Translations under genes and position numbers: made by a program | The notes under the pieces: generated by a model | The model's input: only the letters and a program-made list of their open reading frames with translations | Database searches by the model: none | What the model was told of the DNA's origin: nothing | Shown here: piece by piece, positions 1 through 6,430 of the stretch | How positions within the stretch are numbered: the stretch's first letter is position 1 | How the letters are laid out: the number at the start of each line of letters is the position of its first letter | Source of the DNA: Hungatella sp. UBA5982 | GTDB lineage: Bacteria > Bacillota > Clostridia > Lachnospirales > Lachnospiraceae | Assembly (NCBI GenBank): GCA_002429965.1 | Contig: DJBG01000045.1 | Span: 17,882-27,462 of the forward strand | DNA length: 9,581 nucleotides | Reading direction: 5' to 3'

Positions 1-901
1 GCTGTCCGTTGGTGGAAGCATAGAACCAGTATTCTGTACCGTCATCATAAGCTTCTGCATCAACCTCTTCTCCGGGAACGGTCTTGAACCAGCCTTTTGC
101 AAGCCAGCACTGTTCTGGGAGATTGTAATACTGGTTCGCAGAACTTGATGTTGAAGCGGAGGCTAAATCATACCATTCGGATTCAGCAGCTCCATTTTCA
201 TTGAAGCGGTATTTTAAGCCGTTGATGGTTTTGGTGGTATCCGTTATTTTTTTGCCGTTGGCACCGAAATAGAACCAGTAAGCTCCCTCAAAGTTGTCTT
301 TTTCATTTTCTGAATCTTCAACTTCGACAGATTTCCAGCCGTTAGCCTGAGCGCCGTCAGAGGAATCTCCTAAGTAATAGACCCCGTCCTTCCATGCGTC
401 GTCGCCGGTCTGGCGTGTGGATTCTTCATTGACCCAGCCAAACAGCATCCTTCCTTCTGAATCAAAGGAATAGTTATGGGATTCTCCGTTGGCAACCTTT
501 ATGGATTTAAAGGAAGTTTTGCCGGAGGTAGTAGCCTTAAAGGCTTTTCCGTTGCTGCCAAAGTAGTACCAGTAAGTATCTGGCGCATCTTCTTCATCCT
601 GGTCGGCAGTAATTTCACGCCATTCATTTGTAACCATAGCTCCGGATGAATTTACATAAAAGTAATTGTCATCGGATTCGATTAAGCTGCTGGTAGCCAT
701 CTCGCCATCTTCATTCAGATAGAACCAGTTGTCACCGGATTTGCGCCAGGATTCGGTTGTTAAATCTCCATTGGAGTCGTGGTATACCCAGGTTTCATTT
801 TCCTGTGCCCAACCCTGTGCTGCAAAGGAGGTCATGGATGCACCTATGGTAAATATCGCTGCGGCGCAGGGAATCAGCCATTTAAGTTTCTGTTTTCTCA
901 T
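1..901 (-). CDS. Secreted cell-wall-binding repeat protein (choline-binding-type repeats), C-terminus beyond window
   Basis: My own translation of the minus strand from the ATG at 901 gives 300 open codons up to the window edge. Residues 1-28 are a signal peptide: basic MRKQKLK, a hydrophobic stretch, then a likely cut after SFAA. From about residue 29 onward the chain is made only of aromatic-glycine repeats of the CW_binding/choline-binding type, roughly nine or ten units. Examples are WFYLNEDGEMAT (59-70 region), YFYVNSSGAMV, YWYYFGSNGKAF (110 region), YWFYFGANGKKIT (199-210) and YWFYASTNG at the edge. Several acidic linkers, such as ADQDEEDAPD, separate the units. Such repeats fold as short beta-hairpins that bind wall polymers or choline-like groups. 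No catalytic domain is visible in this N-terminal part; one could lie beyond the edge. The start is supported by AAGGAG 7 nt upstream of the ATG. Family assignment is firm; biological role is unknown. Confidence 0.88.
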   Translation of the reverse strand, partial: MRKQKLKWLIPCAAAIFTIGASMTSFAAQGWAQENETWVYHDSNGDLTTESWRKSGDNWFYLNEDGEMATSSLIESDDNYFYVNSSGAMVTNEWREITADQDEEDAPDTYWYYFGSNGKAFKATTSGKTSFKSIKVANGESHNYSFDSEGRMLFGWVNEESTRQTGDDAWKDGVYYLGDSSDGAQANGWKSVEVEDSENEKDNFEGAYWFYFGANGKKITDTTKTINGLKYRFNENGAAESEWYDLASASTSSSANQYYNLPEQCWLAKGWFKTVPGEEVDAEAYDDGTEYWFYASTNGQ

Positions 902-940
902 GTTTGTTCTCCTTTCATAAGAACCCTTTTTGTTGCTTTG

Positions 941-957
941 TCAGCAGGTCTTGCTGA
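941..957 (-). repeat. Inverted repeat at the 5' end of the proximal wall-protein transcript
   Basis: TCAGCA (941-946) and TGCTGA (952-957) are perfect 6-bp arms around a 5-base spacer. The predicted start point of the proximal promoter is near 958-963, so the hairpin would sit at the extreme 5' end of the mRNA, about 40 nt before the start codon. 5' hairpins of this kind often stabilise mRNA; a protein operator is the alternative. Only the symmetry is seen; the role is inferred. Confidence 0.4.
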
Positions 958-966
958 TGGAATGAC

Positions 967-995
967 TTTAAACCATGGAGTTAGTCTAAGGTCAA
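967..995 (-). promoter_or_regulatory. Proximal sigma-A-type promoter of the wall-protein gene
   Basis: Read on the minus strand, TTGACC (995-990) and TTTAAA (972-967) are separated by exactly 17 bp, and the -10 is preceded by TGG, which fits an extended -10 (TGN). Predicted initiation near 958-963 gives a leader of about 60 nt with a good ribosome binding site. The -35 matches consensus at 5 of 6 positions. This is the best placed promoter for the wall-protein gene. Confidence 0.6.
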
Positions 996-1009
996 GTGAT
1001 GTAAAAAAG

Positions 1010-1028
1010 GCGTAAGAATGCGTAAGAA
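1010..1028. repeat. Tandem 10-bp direct repeat, candidate activator site
   Basis: GCGTAAGAA occurs at 1010-1018 and again at 1020-1028, one helical turn apart. A further TAAGAA lies at 1042-1047 and a weaker TAAAAA at 1002-1007, so the cores start at 1002, 1013, 1023 and 1042. The block ends 14 bp upstream of the -35 of the proximal wall-protein promoter, where response regulators of the OmpR type commonly bind. The repeat is seen directly; the regulator is not known. Confidence 0.45.
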
Positions 1029-1141
1029 AAGCCGTGGAATTTAAGAAAACCGTAATCTCACCATATTCTGGAAGCTGTTCCTGGGACTGGAAATAGAGAA
1101 TTGGAAACAGAGATGGCTTGAGCCAAAAAGGGCAGAAAAAT

Positions 1142-1169
1142 AAAAAAAAGAGACAGGAACTCCTATCTC
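1142..1169 (-). terminator. Intrinsic terminator directly downstream of the distal promoter
   Basis: On the minus strand a hairpin at 1169-1150 has arms GAGATAGGA and TCCTGTCTC (one T-G wobble) with a very tight loop. It is followed at once by eight T (1149-1142), one A and five more T. This is a textbook Rho-independent terminator for minus-strand transcription. There is no minus-strand gene between it and the plus-strand gene at 1272, so it can only act on transcripts starting just upstream, at the distal promoter. The plus-strand side has no T-run, so it is not bidirectional. Confidence 0.65.
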
Positions 1170-1179
1170 TTATGCAATA

Positions 1180-1208
1180 ATAATACCACAAAATTGACTT
1201 TTTTTCAA
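1180..1208 (-). promoter_or_regulatory. Distal strong sigma-A-type promoter upstream of the wall-protein gene
   Basis: On the minus strand, TTGAAA (1208-1203) and TATTAT (1185-1180) are 17 bp apart, with TGG before the -10 (extended -10). This is the closest match to consensus in the window. Initiation would be near 1171-1173, so the RNA would enter the terminator hairpin within a few nucleotides. It overlaps the region from which the divergent DUF pair must be transcribed. Confidence 0.55.
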
Positions 1209-1211
1209 GTC

Positions 1212-1240
1212 TTGTAATTTTGCCCTATCTGGAGTAGACT
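1212..1240 (+). promoter_or_regulatory. Weak candidate promoter for the DUF6323/DUF6179-like pair
   Basis: TTGTAA (1212-1217) and TAGACT (1235-1240) are 17 bp apart, each matching consensus at 4 of 6 positions. Initiation near 1247 would leave about 25 nt before the ATG at 1272, enough for the GGAGGG ribosome binding site at 1260-1265. It is the best option I see on this strand but is weak, so activation by another factor or another sigma factor is possible. Confidence 0.3.
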
Positions 1241-1271
1241 TTGTATTTATCAGAAGATTGGAGGGTTTATT

Positions 1272-1730
1272 ATGGATGATGGGAAGTGGCTACAGACTGC
1301 GAACGACGGATTTCAGATTGCCAGGGTAAAAGCGGCCAATGATTATACAAAAAAGTTTGGCCTTGCTTTAACGGATGAGGAAACAGCTCTGCTTATCGGG
1401 GAGAGGAAAGATGCATTAAAGGAACAGGAACGGGTGGAATTCGGGGAGGGAATCCTTCCGAAACTGATTTTTGCGTTTTGTGATTCCCCGTATATTTATC
1501 AGGATAATTATGTGGATTCCCTGGGAAGGCTTCAGGATATGTTCTACCTATATAAAAATGAATCATTGGATGAAATTTCCGATGATGAACTGATTGAATT
1601 CATGAAAGACCAGTTTGACGGACCGTGCCAGGGCTCTCTTGATCATCTGGAGGATACCGGATTGGAGGCCTTTGCCAGACGTGTCCGCTTTGGATCAGAC
1701 CAGTATGAGGAAGAAGACGATGAATTTTGA
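1272..1730 (+). CDS. DUF6323-like protein of unknown function, first gene of a two-gene operon
   Basis: This is a 152-residue, acidic, soluble protein with no signal peptide or membrane segment. The start is set by GGAGGG at 1260-1265, 6 nt before the ATG. From memory the sequence matches the DUF6323 family of clostridia. Recognisable blocks are GLALTDEE (30-37), a RVEFGEGILPKLI block (54-66) followed by FCDSPYIYQDNY (69-80), LFYxxKNE-like FYLYKNESLD (91-100), then MKDQFDGPCQGSLDHLE (111-127). Two cysteines (70, 119) lie in the conserved blocks. The C-terminal tail is very acidic (QYEEEDDEF). No catalytic motif is evident to me. The next gene starts inside its last codons, so the two are probably co-translated and work together. 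The family name is from recall and was not searched; function is unknown. Confidence 0.75.
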   Translation: MDDGKWLQTANDGFQIARVKAANDYTKKFGLALTDEETALLIGERKDALKEQERVEFGEGILPKLIFAFCDSPYIYQDNYVDSLGRLQDMFYLYKNESLDEISDDELIEFMKDQFDGPCQGSLDHLEDTGLEAFARRVRFGSDQYEEEDDEF

Positions 1731-2568
1731 GACGGAAGAGTTATTGCCAATCGTGGCGGAATTAGCAGATAAATATACGGGAAAGGAAAGTACCTCCATT
1801 ACCTATGAAAAAGCAAGGCAGCTCATGGAAGCTGTTTTGTACTGTATCCATGAGTACGAAACTGATCCGGTAAAAAGTCAGGAACTTCTTACTATGGATG
1901 GGAAGACGGAGGCAAAAAGGATCTATAGCCTGGGATATGAGGCGGTTCTAAGGAACGTGAAGGAAGCCCAGATTCTGTATAACAAAATAATACCGGATTT
2001 TAAATATTATGAGAACTGGTGTTATTACGATACGTTTGCCAAGGGAATCCCATCCTTTTTTTTGTATTATGATCCCCGTTTCCAGCCTCAGAATCACATT
2101 CTTACACTGGATTATCCGGTTTTGTATCCAGTGAATTCTTTGAGGGGAATTGATGCCATAAGCGCCTTTGTGAAATGTGTCAGTCTGGAACAGGGATTCT
2201 TTGGAAAAATGCCGTATGAGTATGTTCTCCATGTGCTGAAAGCCTATTCCCCGGATCATGGGGAACTGATCATCAACCTTGCAGGCATTGTACTGCGGAA
2301 TATTCTGGGCTGCCGGATGGCAGGTAAGAGAGTTAATACACAGGGATATACCCCCGGTGAACTGGAACGGCTGATAAATTATGTAAACCGAAACAAGACG
2401 GCTTCCTTGGAACAGGAGATGGAAGGACTGGTTGACGAACTGGTTCGGTCCGTATATGACGGACAGGACGAAATGGGAAATTATCTAAAGGCTGATCTGC
2501 ATGATTATTGCTTTGAACTGAAAAATGCAGTGAAAAACCAATGCCTGGATTCTATTCTGGCCATATAA
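1720..2568 (+). CDS. DUF6179-like protein of unknown function, second gene of the pair
   Basis: The product has 282 residues if started at the ATG at 1720, which overlaps the upstream gene by 11 bp and has GAGG at 1707-1710, 9 nt before it. The frame stays open further upstream to an ATG at 1615, but that 35-residue extension would lie wholly inside the upstream gene, lacks a good ribosome site and does not look like conserved protein. The chain appears mostly helical and soluble. Blocks that I recall from DUF6179 proteins include ADKYTGKESTSITYEKA (16-32), a IPSFFLYYDPRF block (100-111), LDYPVLYP (120-127), LRGIDAISAFV (131-141) and IINLAGIVLRNILGCRMAG (174-192). No enzyme motif is evident. 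Adjacent family members are, to my memory, often encoded beside DUF6323, which supports a shared role. The C-terminus looks complete; members I recall carry a longer N-terminus, so this copy may be a short form. Confidence 0.72.
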   Translation: MNFETEELLPIVAELADKYTGKESTSITYEKARQLMEAVLYCIHEYETDPVKSQELLTMDGKTEAKRIYSLGYEAVLRNVKEAQILYNKIIPDFKYYENWCYYDTFAKGIPSFFLYYDPRFQPQNHILTLDYPVLYPVNSLRGIDAISAFVKCVSLEQGFFGKMPYEYVLHVLKAYSPDHGELIINLAGIVLRNILGCRMAGKRVNTQGYTPGELERLINYVNRNKTASLEQEMEGLVDELVRSVYDGQDEMGNYLKADLHDYCFELKNAVKNQCLDSILAI

Positions 2569-2703
2569 TACGAGAAGCAGGGAGACAGCATTTGAAATTC
2601 CTAATACCTTAGAAGTACATTAACACCTTTTATAGGCAAAAAGGCAGGCTTTGAAGGGCATGTTCCTGCGCTGATTTACACCCTGCGGTTCCGGAAAATG
2701 ACA

Positions 2704-2740
2704 AAAACGTCCGGCTGGTCACAACCCAGCCGGACGTTTT
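2704..2740. terminator. Bidirectional intrinsic terminator between convergent units
   Basis: A perfect 15-bp stem (2704-2718 with 2726-2740; core ACGTCCGGCTGG) encloses a 7-base loop. The arms end in AAAA and TTTT. Read on the plus strand it ends the DUF pair; on the minus strand it ends in TTTTTG and serves the ABC operon, whose stop codon is 38 bp away. The 135 bp between 2569 and 2703 shows nothing I can name. Confidence 0.8.
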
Positions 2741-2777
2741 CCCAAATGTAGACGAAAGTTTATGCTTTTACTTCCGC

Positions 2778-4484
2778 TCAAGCGGAGAGCTGCTGTTCCG
2801 CATTCCACATGGAAGCATATTTTCCGTTTTTCTTAAGCAATTCTTCATGTGTGCCTGCTTCGGCAATCCTGCCGTCTGCCACCACCAAAATCTGATCTGC
2901 ATGTTTCACAATGGATAGAGTGTGAGCAATCATCACGACGGTCTTTTTTGCATTCATCAGATTAGCAATCGCCTGTTTTACCGCCAGCTCATTTTCAATA
3001 TCAAGAGAGGCCGTTGCCTCGTCCAAAAGCAGGATAGGGCTGTTTTTTAATATAGCGCGGGCAATAGACAAACGTTGCCGTTCACCGCCTGAAAGCAGAT
3101 TGCCGTTCTCGCCGGTAGGGGTATCATAGCCCTTTTCCATCTTTCGGATAAAGCCGTCGCAGTTGGCTTCTTTGCAGGCCGCTTCGATTTCTGCATCCGC
3201 AGCGTTTGGCCGGGCATGACGGATATTGTCACGAATGGTATCGTCAAACAGGAAGACATCCTGGTCAACCATGGAAATCTGCTCCAGAATCCTTTCTGGG
3301 GCGGCATTCTGGATGGGCTGCCCGCCAATAGAGATTGTTCCGGCCTGTGCCTCATAGTATTTCGAGATCAGATTTAAAATGGTGGATTTTCCGGAACCGG
3401 AATCTCCCACGATTGCAGTCAGCTTCTGATCCGGCACAGTAAAGCTGATTCCCTGCAGCACCGGCTCCCCTGGCACATAAGAAAATTCAACATTCTGGAA
3501 TTCAATGTCATGGGTTTTTGGTGTAAACGTCTCCATACTGCCGGTTTCTTCTTTTTCTTTCATGATGTCCATAACTTTAATTTTAGAAATCATCAGATTT
3601 TTATAGCTCATCAAATCTCTTGAAATGGCATCTGCCAGCTTTGCAAGAAGCATGGGCAGAATACTGATCAACAGATAAGAAGTGGGGGTAAGAGTTCCGT
3701 TAAGCATAGGCACAGAGGCCGCCAGAATCATAATCGGCAAACCGGCCCAAATGCAAATGCATTGGACTACATTAACGGGAATTCCATGTTTTTCATAGTC
3801 ATAGCTCACATCGCAAAATTCTTTCATTGAGAAGGTAACTGTCTTATTCTTAGTACCTCCTACACCATAAGCCCTGAAGGTTTGGATGCCGGTAACATAC
3901 TCAACAATGCTGCTTACATTTTCAGCGCATACAGCATTTTTCTCCGTACCATACTTTTTAACAACGCGGAAAGCCAGCCAAAGGGATGGAACCAGCAATA
4001 ATTCAATACACGCCAGAATAATACCGCCCGGAAGCCAGATATACCCGACAAAGAGTATCAGCATGACGGAGAACGTTATATTTTTCACCAGGTTCCCGAT
4101 GGTATGGGTCAAAATTTTTTCATAGCTATTAACATCGCTGGTGGCAATATTGATGTATTGACCCGTCTGCCCCTGAGTGAACCGCGACAGGGGTATTTTC
4201 TTGATCTTATCCCCAAGGAACAGACGAACCTTTTTACTGACGGCAGCGCCGCCAATCTGATTGTTGGTATATCCCAGACTGTATATCACAATGCGTGATA
4301 CAAAAATGATTCCCAGGAATAATGCCAGTCTCATCATGCGGGGCAGCCCGGCATTTTCAGCCCACAGCATTTTCATAACTTCATAAAGGACAAAATAATT
4401 GCATCCGGACAGCATGCCCTCAACAACGGTCAAAATCATACCGATATAGAATTTCCTGCCCTTTTTCATTGGATTCTCATTCAT
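2778..4484 (-). CDS. ABC transporter half-unit B (permease-ATPase fusion)
   Basis: This 568-residue protein has an exporter-type membrane domain (about 1-305) fused to a nucleotide-binding domain (about 325-568). Hydrophobic spans lie near 13-36, 52-72, 132-150, 153-173, 238-259 and 266-286, fitting the usual six helices. ATPase motifs are complete: Walker A GDSGSGKS (360-367), Q-loop Gln408, signature LSGGE (464-468), Walker B ILLLDE (484-489) with catalytic Glu489, D-loop SLD (493-495) and switch His521. The ATG overlaps the stop of the upstream transporter gene by four bases (ATGA), and its AAGGAGG ribosome site lies in that gene's end. Tight coupling with a second, different half-transporter indicates a heterodimer. 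VEYVTGIQTFRAYG (194-207) resembles, from memory, the corresponding segment of Irt/Ybt-type siderophore ABC proteins; multidrug or peptide export remains possible. Substrate is not determined. Confidence 0.9.
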   Translation of the reverse strand: MNENPMKKGRKFYIGMILTVVEGMLSGCNYFVLYEVMKMLWAENAGLPRMMRLALFLGIIFVSRIVIYSLGYTNNQIGGAAVSKKVRLFLGDKIKKIPLSRFTQGQTGQYINIATSDVNSYEKILTHTIGNLVKNITFSVMLILFVGYIWLPGGIILACIELLLVPSLWLAFRVVKKYGTEKNAVCAENVSSIVEYVTGIQTFRAYGVGGTKNKTVTFSMKEFCDVSYDYEKHGIPVNVVQCICIWAGLPIMILAASVPMLNGTLTPTSYLLISILPMLLAKLADAISRDLMSYKNLMISKIKVMDIMKEKEETGSMETFTPKTHDIEFQNVEFSYVPGEPVLQGISFTVPDQKLTAIVGDSGSGKSTILNLISKYYEAQAGTISIGGQPIQNAAPERILEQISMVDQDVFLFDDTIRDNIRHARPNAADAEIEAACKEANCDGFIRKMEKGYDTPTGENGNLLSGGERQRLSIARAILKNSPILLLDEATASLDIENELAVKQAIANLMNAKKTVVMIAHTLSIVKHADQILVVADGRIAEAGTHEELLKKNGKYASMWNAEQQLSA

Positions 4485-6238
4485 GCCTCCCCACCTCCTT
4501 CCAGTTGATAGGTCAGGCTCCGGGCTGTCTCATAGTCCGACCACGCCTGATTGTAGTATTTGTTTTCCTTTCGGACCTGTTCATGCGTACCCACTGAAGT
4601 AATGGTATGGTTTTCCGCCACGGCGACCCGGTCACACTTGTTTAACGCGCTCAGCCGGTGTGCTACCATAATGACAGTTTTCCCTTTGCACAGGTTTTCA
4701 ATGGCTTTGTCAATCTCCACCTGATTTTCCGGGTCGGCTGCACTAGTGGCTTCGTCCAGAATCAGGATAGGAGCATTTTTCAAAATGGCCCTTGCGATGG
4801 CGATCCGCTGTTTTTCGCCGCCGGAAAAACGGGTGCCGAAGCTGCCGACCTTTGTATCGTAACCATCTGGCAAAGACATGATAAAGCCGTCAATCTGGGC
4901 TTTCTTTGCCGCCGCCCTTACCTGCTCTAAACTGGCATTGCTTCCCATGCGTATATTTTCAAGAACGCTGTCACGGGTGAGAAAAGTTTTTTGAAAAACA
5001 ATGGCAACATTTTGCAGGAGCGTTTCATAGTCGATTTCCTTAACATTCTTCCCGCCTATTAAAACCTCGCCCTCCTGCACATCGTAAAAACGGGAAATCA
5101 GTTCGACAACCGTACTCTTGCCGGCGCCCGAACGTCCCATAAGTGCCATCCCTTCCCCGTCTTTTATTTTTAAATTACAATTCTCCAATACATCGGTTTT
5201 TCCATCATATGAGAACCGGACATTACGAAGCTCAATATCATGACTTTTCGGGAAAGGGCCGCCGCCTTCAAACGTAGGGAGGCTCAAAATCTCCTCCGCT
5301 TTGATAACGCCGGTAAGTACCTGGGCGAAGTTACTGGAAATTTCCTGCAGGGGGCGGATCTCCGTTAAATACATGGAGCCGACAAACGCAAATAGCAGGA
5401 ATACGCTTGCGGTGATGGAACTTTTCATATAGTATAAGCCGCCCAAGGGCACCAGCAGAACCATTCCACACTCAATTACAACGATAAATGCAGCAAAGAA
5501 TGGCCCCAATTTTTTAGACATTAAATTCCATACATCATTTTCCTCTTTGGCAGCCGCAGAAAATTTTTGGAAAGACTTACTTCCCATGTTGTAGGCTTTA
5601 ATGAGCTTCATGCCGCTGATGTATTCCACCATGACAGAGTTTAAGTTTGCCACGGAAAGGTTCGCCCTGTCCATCATCCGGCCGGCTCTTAAAAACATGA
5701 AGCACATCACAACAACGGCCAATATCAGCGGAATTAAAGAAACCAAGGCCAGCGGTACATTTACTGTCATTAAATAAAGGAAGGCAGCGACAGGGCCGAT
5801 CATATAGCAGGTCAGTTCAGGCACGCTATGGGCAAGAAACAGCTCCAGCTTTTCAATATCCTCATTTAAGACGGTCTTGATCTCGCCGGTACTGTGTTCA
5901 TTCAGCGCCCCCAAAGGAACCTTTGCCATGTGATCTGCCACCATGCAGCGCACCTTGAACAGTGCACGGTAAGCCCCTTTATGGGAAGCTACGCCGGAAG
6001 AGCCAAACAACAGGAAACGAATCAGTACGGCAATGGCAATGATCACCGCATTTTGCCGCGCGAATTCAGGGGTATAGGTGCGGTTGTACACCGCCTCCAT
6101 CAGTTGATAAATACCAAAGTAGGGAATCATGGTGCAAAGGCCGCTGAAGAATGACAGTACAATGGCCAGGTACATCCAATATTTTTCCCGTCCGGCCCAT
6201 TGAAGCAAGAGCCTGATTGGACTTTTCTTTTTTTGCAT
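4481..6238 (-). CDS. ABC transporter half-unit A (permease-ATPase fusion)
   Basis: The product has 585 residues from the ATG at 6238, chosen because GGAGG sits 9 nt upstream in a clean AAGGAGG context. An in-frame ATG 16 codons earlier (6286) would add a very basic stretch and would place the ribosome site inside the gene, so I reject it. The membrane domain covers about 1-315 with hydrophobic spans near 21-44, 63-80, 138-158, 160-184, 247-268 and 272-290. The ATPase domain has Walker A GRSGAGKS (368-375), Q-loop Gln416, signature FSGGE (471-475), Walker B ILILDE (491-496) with catalytic Glu496, and switch His527. The D-loop reads SAAD rather than the usual SALD. Both subunits keep Glu and His, so neither ATP site is degenerate in the way of many heterodimeric drug exporters. 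It is the promoter-proximal gene, divergent from an AraC-type regulator, and the EYISGMKLIKAYN segment (205-217) recalls YbtQ/IrtB-like proteins. Substrate is inferred only. Confidence 0.9.
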   Translation of the reverse strand: MQKKKSPIRLLLQWAGREKYWMYLAIVLSFFSGLCTMIPYFGIYQLMEAVYNRTYTPEFARQNAVIIAIAVLIRFLLFGSSGVASHKGAYRALFKVRCMVADHMAKVPLGALNEHSTGEIKTVLNEDIEKLELFLAHSVPELTCYMIGPVAAFLYLMTVNVPLALVSLIPLILAVVVMCFMFLRAGRMMDRANLSVANLNSVMVEYISGMKLIKAYNMGSKSFQKFSAAAKEENDVWNLMSKKLGPFFAAFIVVIECGMVLLVPLGGLYYMKSSITASVFLLFAFVGSMYLTEIRPLQEISSNFAQVLTGVIKAEEILSLPTFEGGGPFPKSHDIELRNVRFSYDGKTDVLENCNLKIKDGEGMALMGRSGAGKSTVVELISRFYDVQEGEVLIGGKNVKEIDYETLLQNVAIVFQKTFLTRDSVLENIRMGSNASLEQVRAAAKKAQIDGFIMSLPDGYDTKVGSFGTRFSGGEKQRIAIARAILKNAPILILDEATSAADPENQVEIDKAIENLCKGKTVIMVAHRLSALNKCDRVAVAENHTITSVGTHEQVRKENKYYNQAWSDYETARSLTYQLEGGGEA

Positions 6239-6306
6239 AAAAATTTTCCTCCTTCGTTTGGAGCGCCCTATTCTTGACGCTTCCATACTGTTGTGCTATC
6301 ATGGTG

Positions 6307-6322
6307 GTTAGCGTAAGCTAAC
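6307..6322. promoter_or_regulatory. Palindromic operator candidate near the transporter transcription start
   Basis: GTTAGC (6307-6312) and GCTAAC (6317-6322) are perfect 6-bp arms around GTAA. A second small palindrome, GTTATAAC (6326-6333), lies 3 bp away and contains a possible -10 on either strand. The site is placed at or just after the likely start of the ABC operon transcript, where a repressor could block it. The half-sites resemble those of DtxR-type iron boxes, but the spacing is wider, so I do not assign it to that family. Confidence 0.4.
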
Positions 6323-6325
6323 TGC

Positions 6326-6348
6326 GTTATAACAATACACTTATCATA
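6326..6348 (-). promoter_or_regulatory. Candidate -10 elements of the ABC transporter operon
   Basis: Two minus-strand -10 boxes are visible: TATGAT (6348-6343), 5 of 6 to consensus, and TATAAC (6331-6326) with an extended TGT before it. Neither has a recognisable -35 at 17 bp (TGCGAA and GAAATT). That pattern fits a promoter that needs an activator. If TATGAT is used, the AraC-type direct repeats end about 4 bp upstream of the -35 position, the standard place for such an activator. Confidence 0.4.
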
Positions 6349-6355
6349 AATTTCT

Positions 6356-6361
6356 TACAAT
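6356..6361 (+). promoter_or_regulatory. Candidate -10 of the AraC-family regulator gene
   Basis: TACAAT (6356-6361) is 5 of 6 to the -10 consensus on the plus strand, with no clear -35 upstream. Initiation would fall near 6368, placing the direct repeats at 6376-6413 just downstream of the start, a position that would allow the regulator to limit its own transcription. This is a guess from one hexamer. Confidence 0.25.
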
Positions 6362-6375
6362 GGTTTTCGCACAGT

Positions 6376-6413
6376 TTTTCGCTTTCAAGGTAAAAGTTTG
6401 CGCTTTCGAGGTA
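6376..6413. repeat. 21-bp-spaced direct repeat, probable AraC-family binding site
   Basis: A 17-bp unit, TTTTCGCTTTCAAGGTA at 6376-6392, recurs as TTTGCGCTTTCGAGGTA at 6397-6413 with 15 of 17 bases identical. The start-to-start distance is 21 bp, two helical turns, the classical arrangement for the two subunits of an AraC-type dimer (as at araI1-I2). A partial extra copy, TTTTCGC, lies at 6364-6370. The repeats are between the divergent regulator and transporter genes, with the nearer one ending 17 bp before the regulator's first ATG. Confidence 0.65.
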
Positions 6414-6430
6414 TGAAAGAATATGGGTGA

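Larger units (their letters stand above)
902..1271. other. 370-bp divergent intergenic control region
   Basis: This stretch separates the minus-strand wall-protein gene from the plus-strand DUF pair. I find no convincing gene in it. It contains, from the wall-protein start outward: a small 5'-end inverted repeat, a proximal promoter, phased TAAGAA repeats, an intrinsic terminator hairpin and a distal promoter, all reading toward the wall-protein gene. A weak promoter reads toward the DUF pair. These parts are listed separately. Confidence 0.6.

Noticed and set aside
898..1191. A 97-residue minus-strand open frame between the wall-protein gene and the DUF pair
   Set aside because: It begins upstream of the predicted start of the distal promoter, runs through the terminator hairpin and T-tract, has no ribosome binding site, and overlaps the well-supported start of the wall-protein gene in another frame.
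1615..1719. Upstream in-frame extension of the DUF6179-like gene
   Set aside because: The 35 extra codons lie inside the DUF6323-like gene, have no good ribosome site, and read as low-complexity shadow sequence; the ATG at 1720 has GAGG at proper distance.
6239..6286. Upstream ATG for the first ABC transporter gene
   Set aside because: A strong AAGGAGG lies between it and the ATG at 6238, and the added 16 residues are mostly basic and not typical of the family.
6307..6322. DtxR/IdeR-type iron box
   Set aside because: Half-sites are similar but the separation of GTTAG and CTAAC is 6 bases instead of 1, so I keep it as an unassigned palindrome.
6413..6430. Short leader peptide frame (MKEYG) ending just before the regulator start
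   Set aside because: Its only ribosome-site-like bases (GAGG) are one base from the ATG, too close to work, and five codons give no coding signal.
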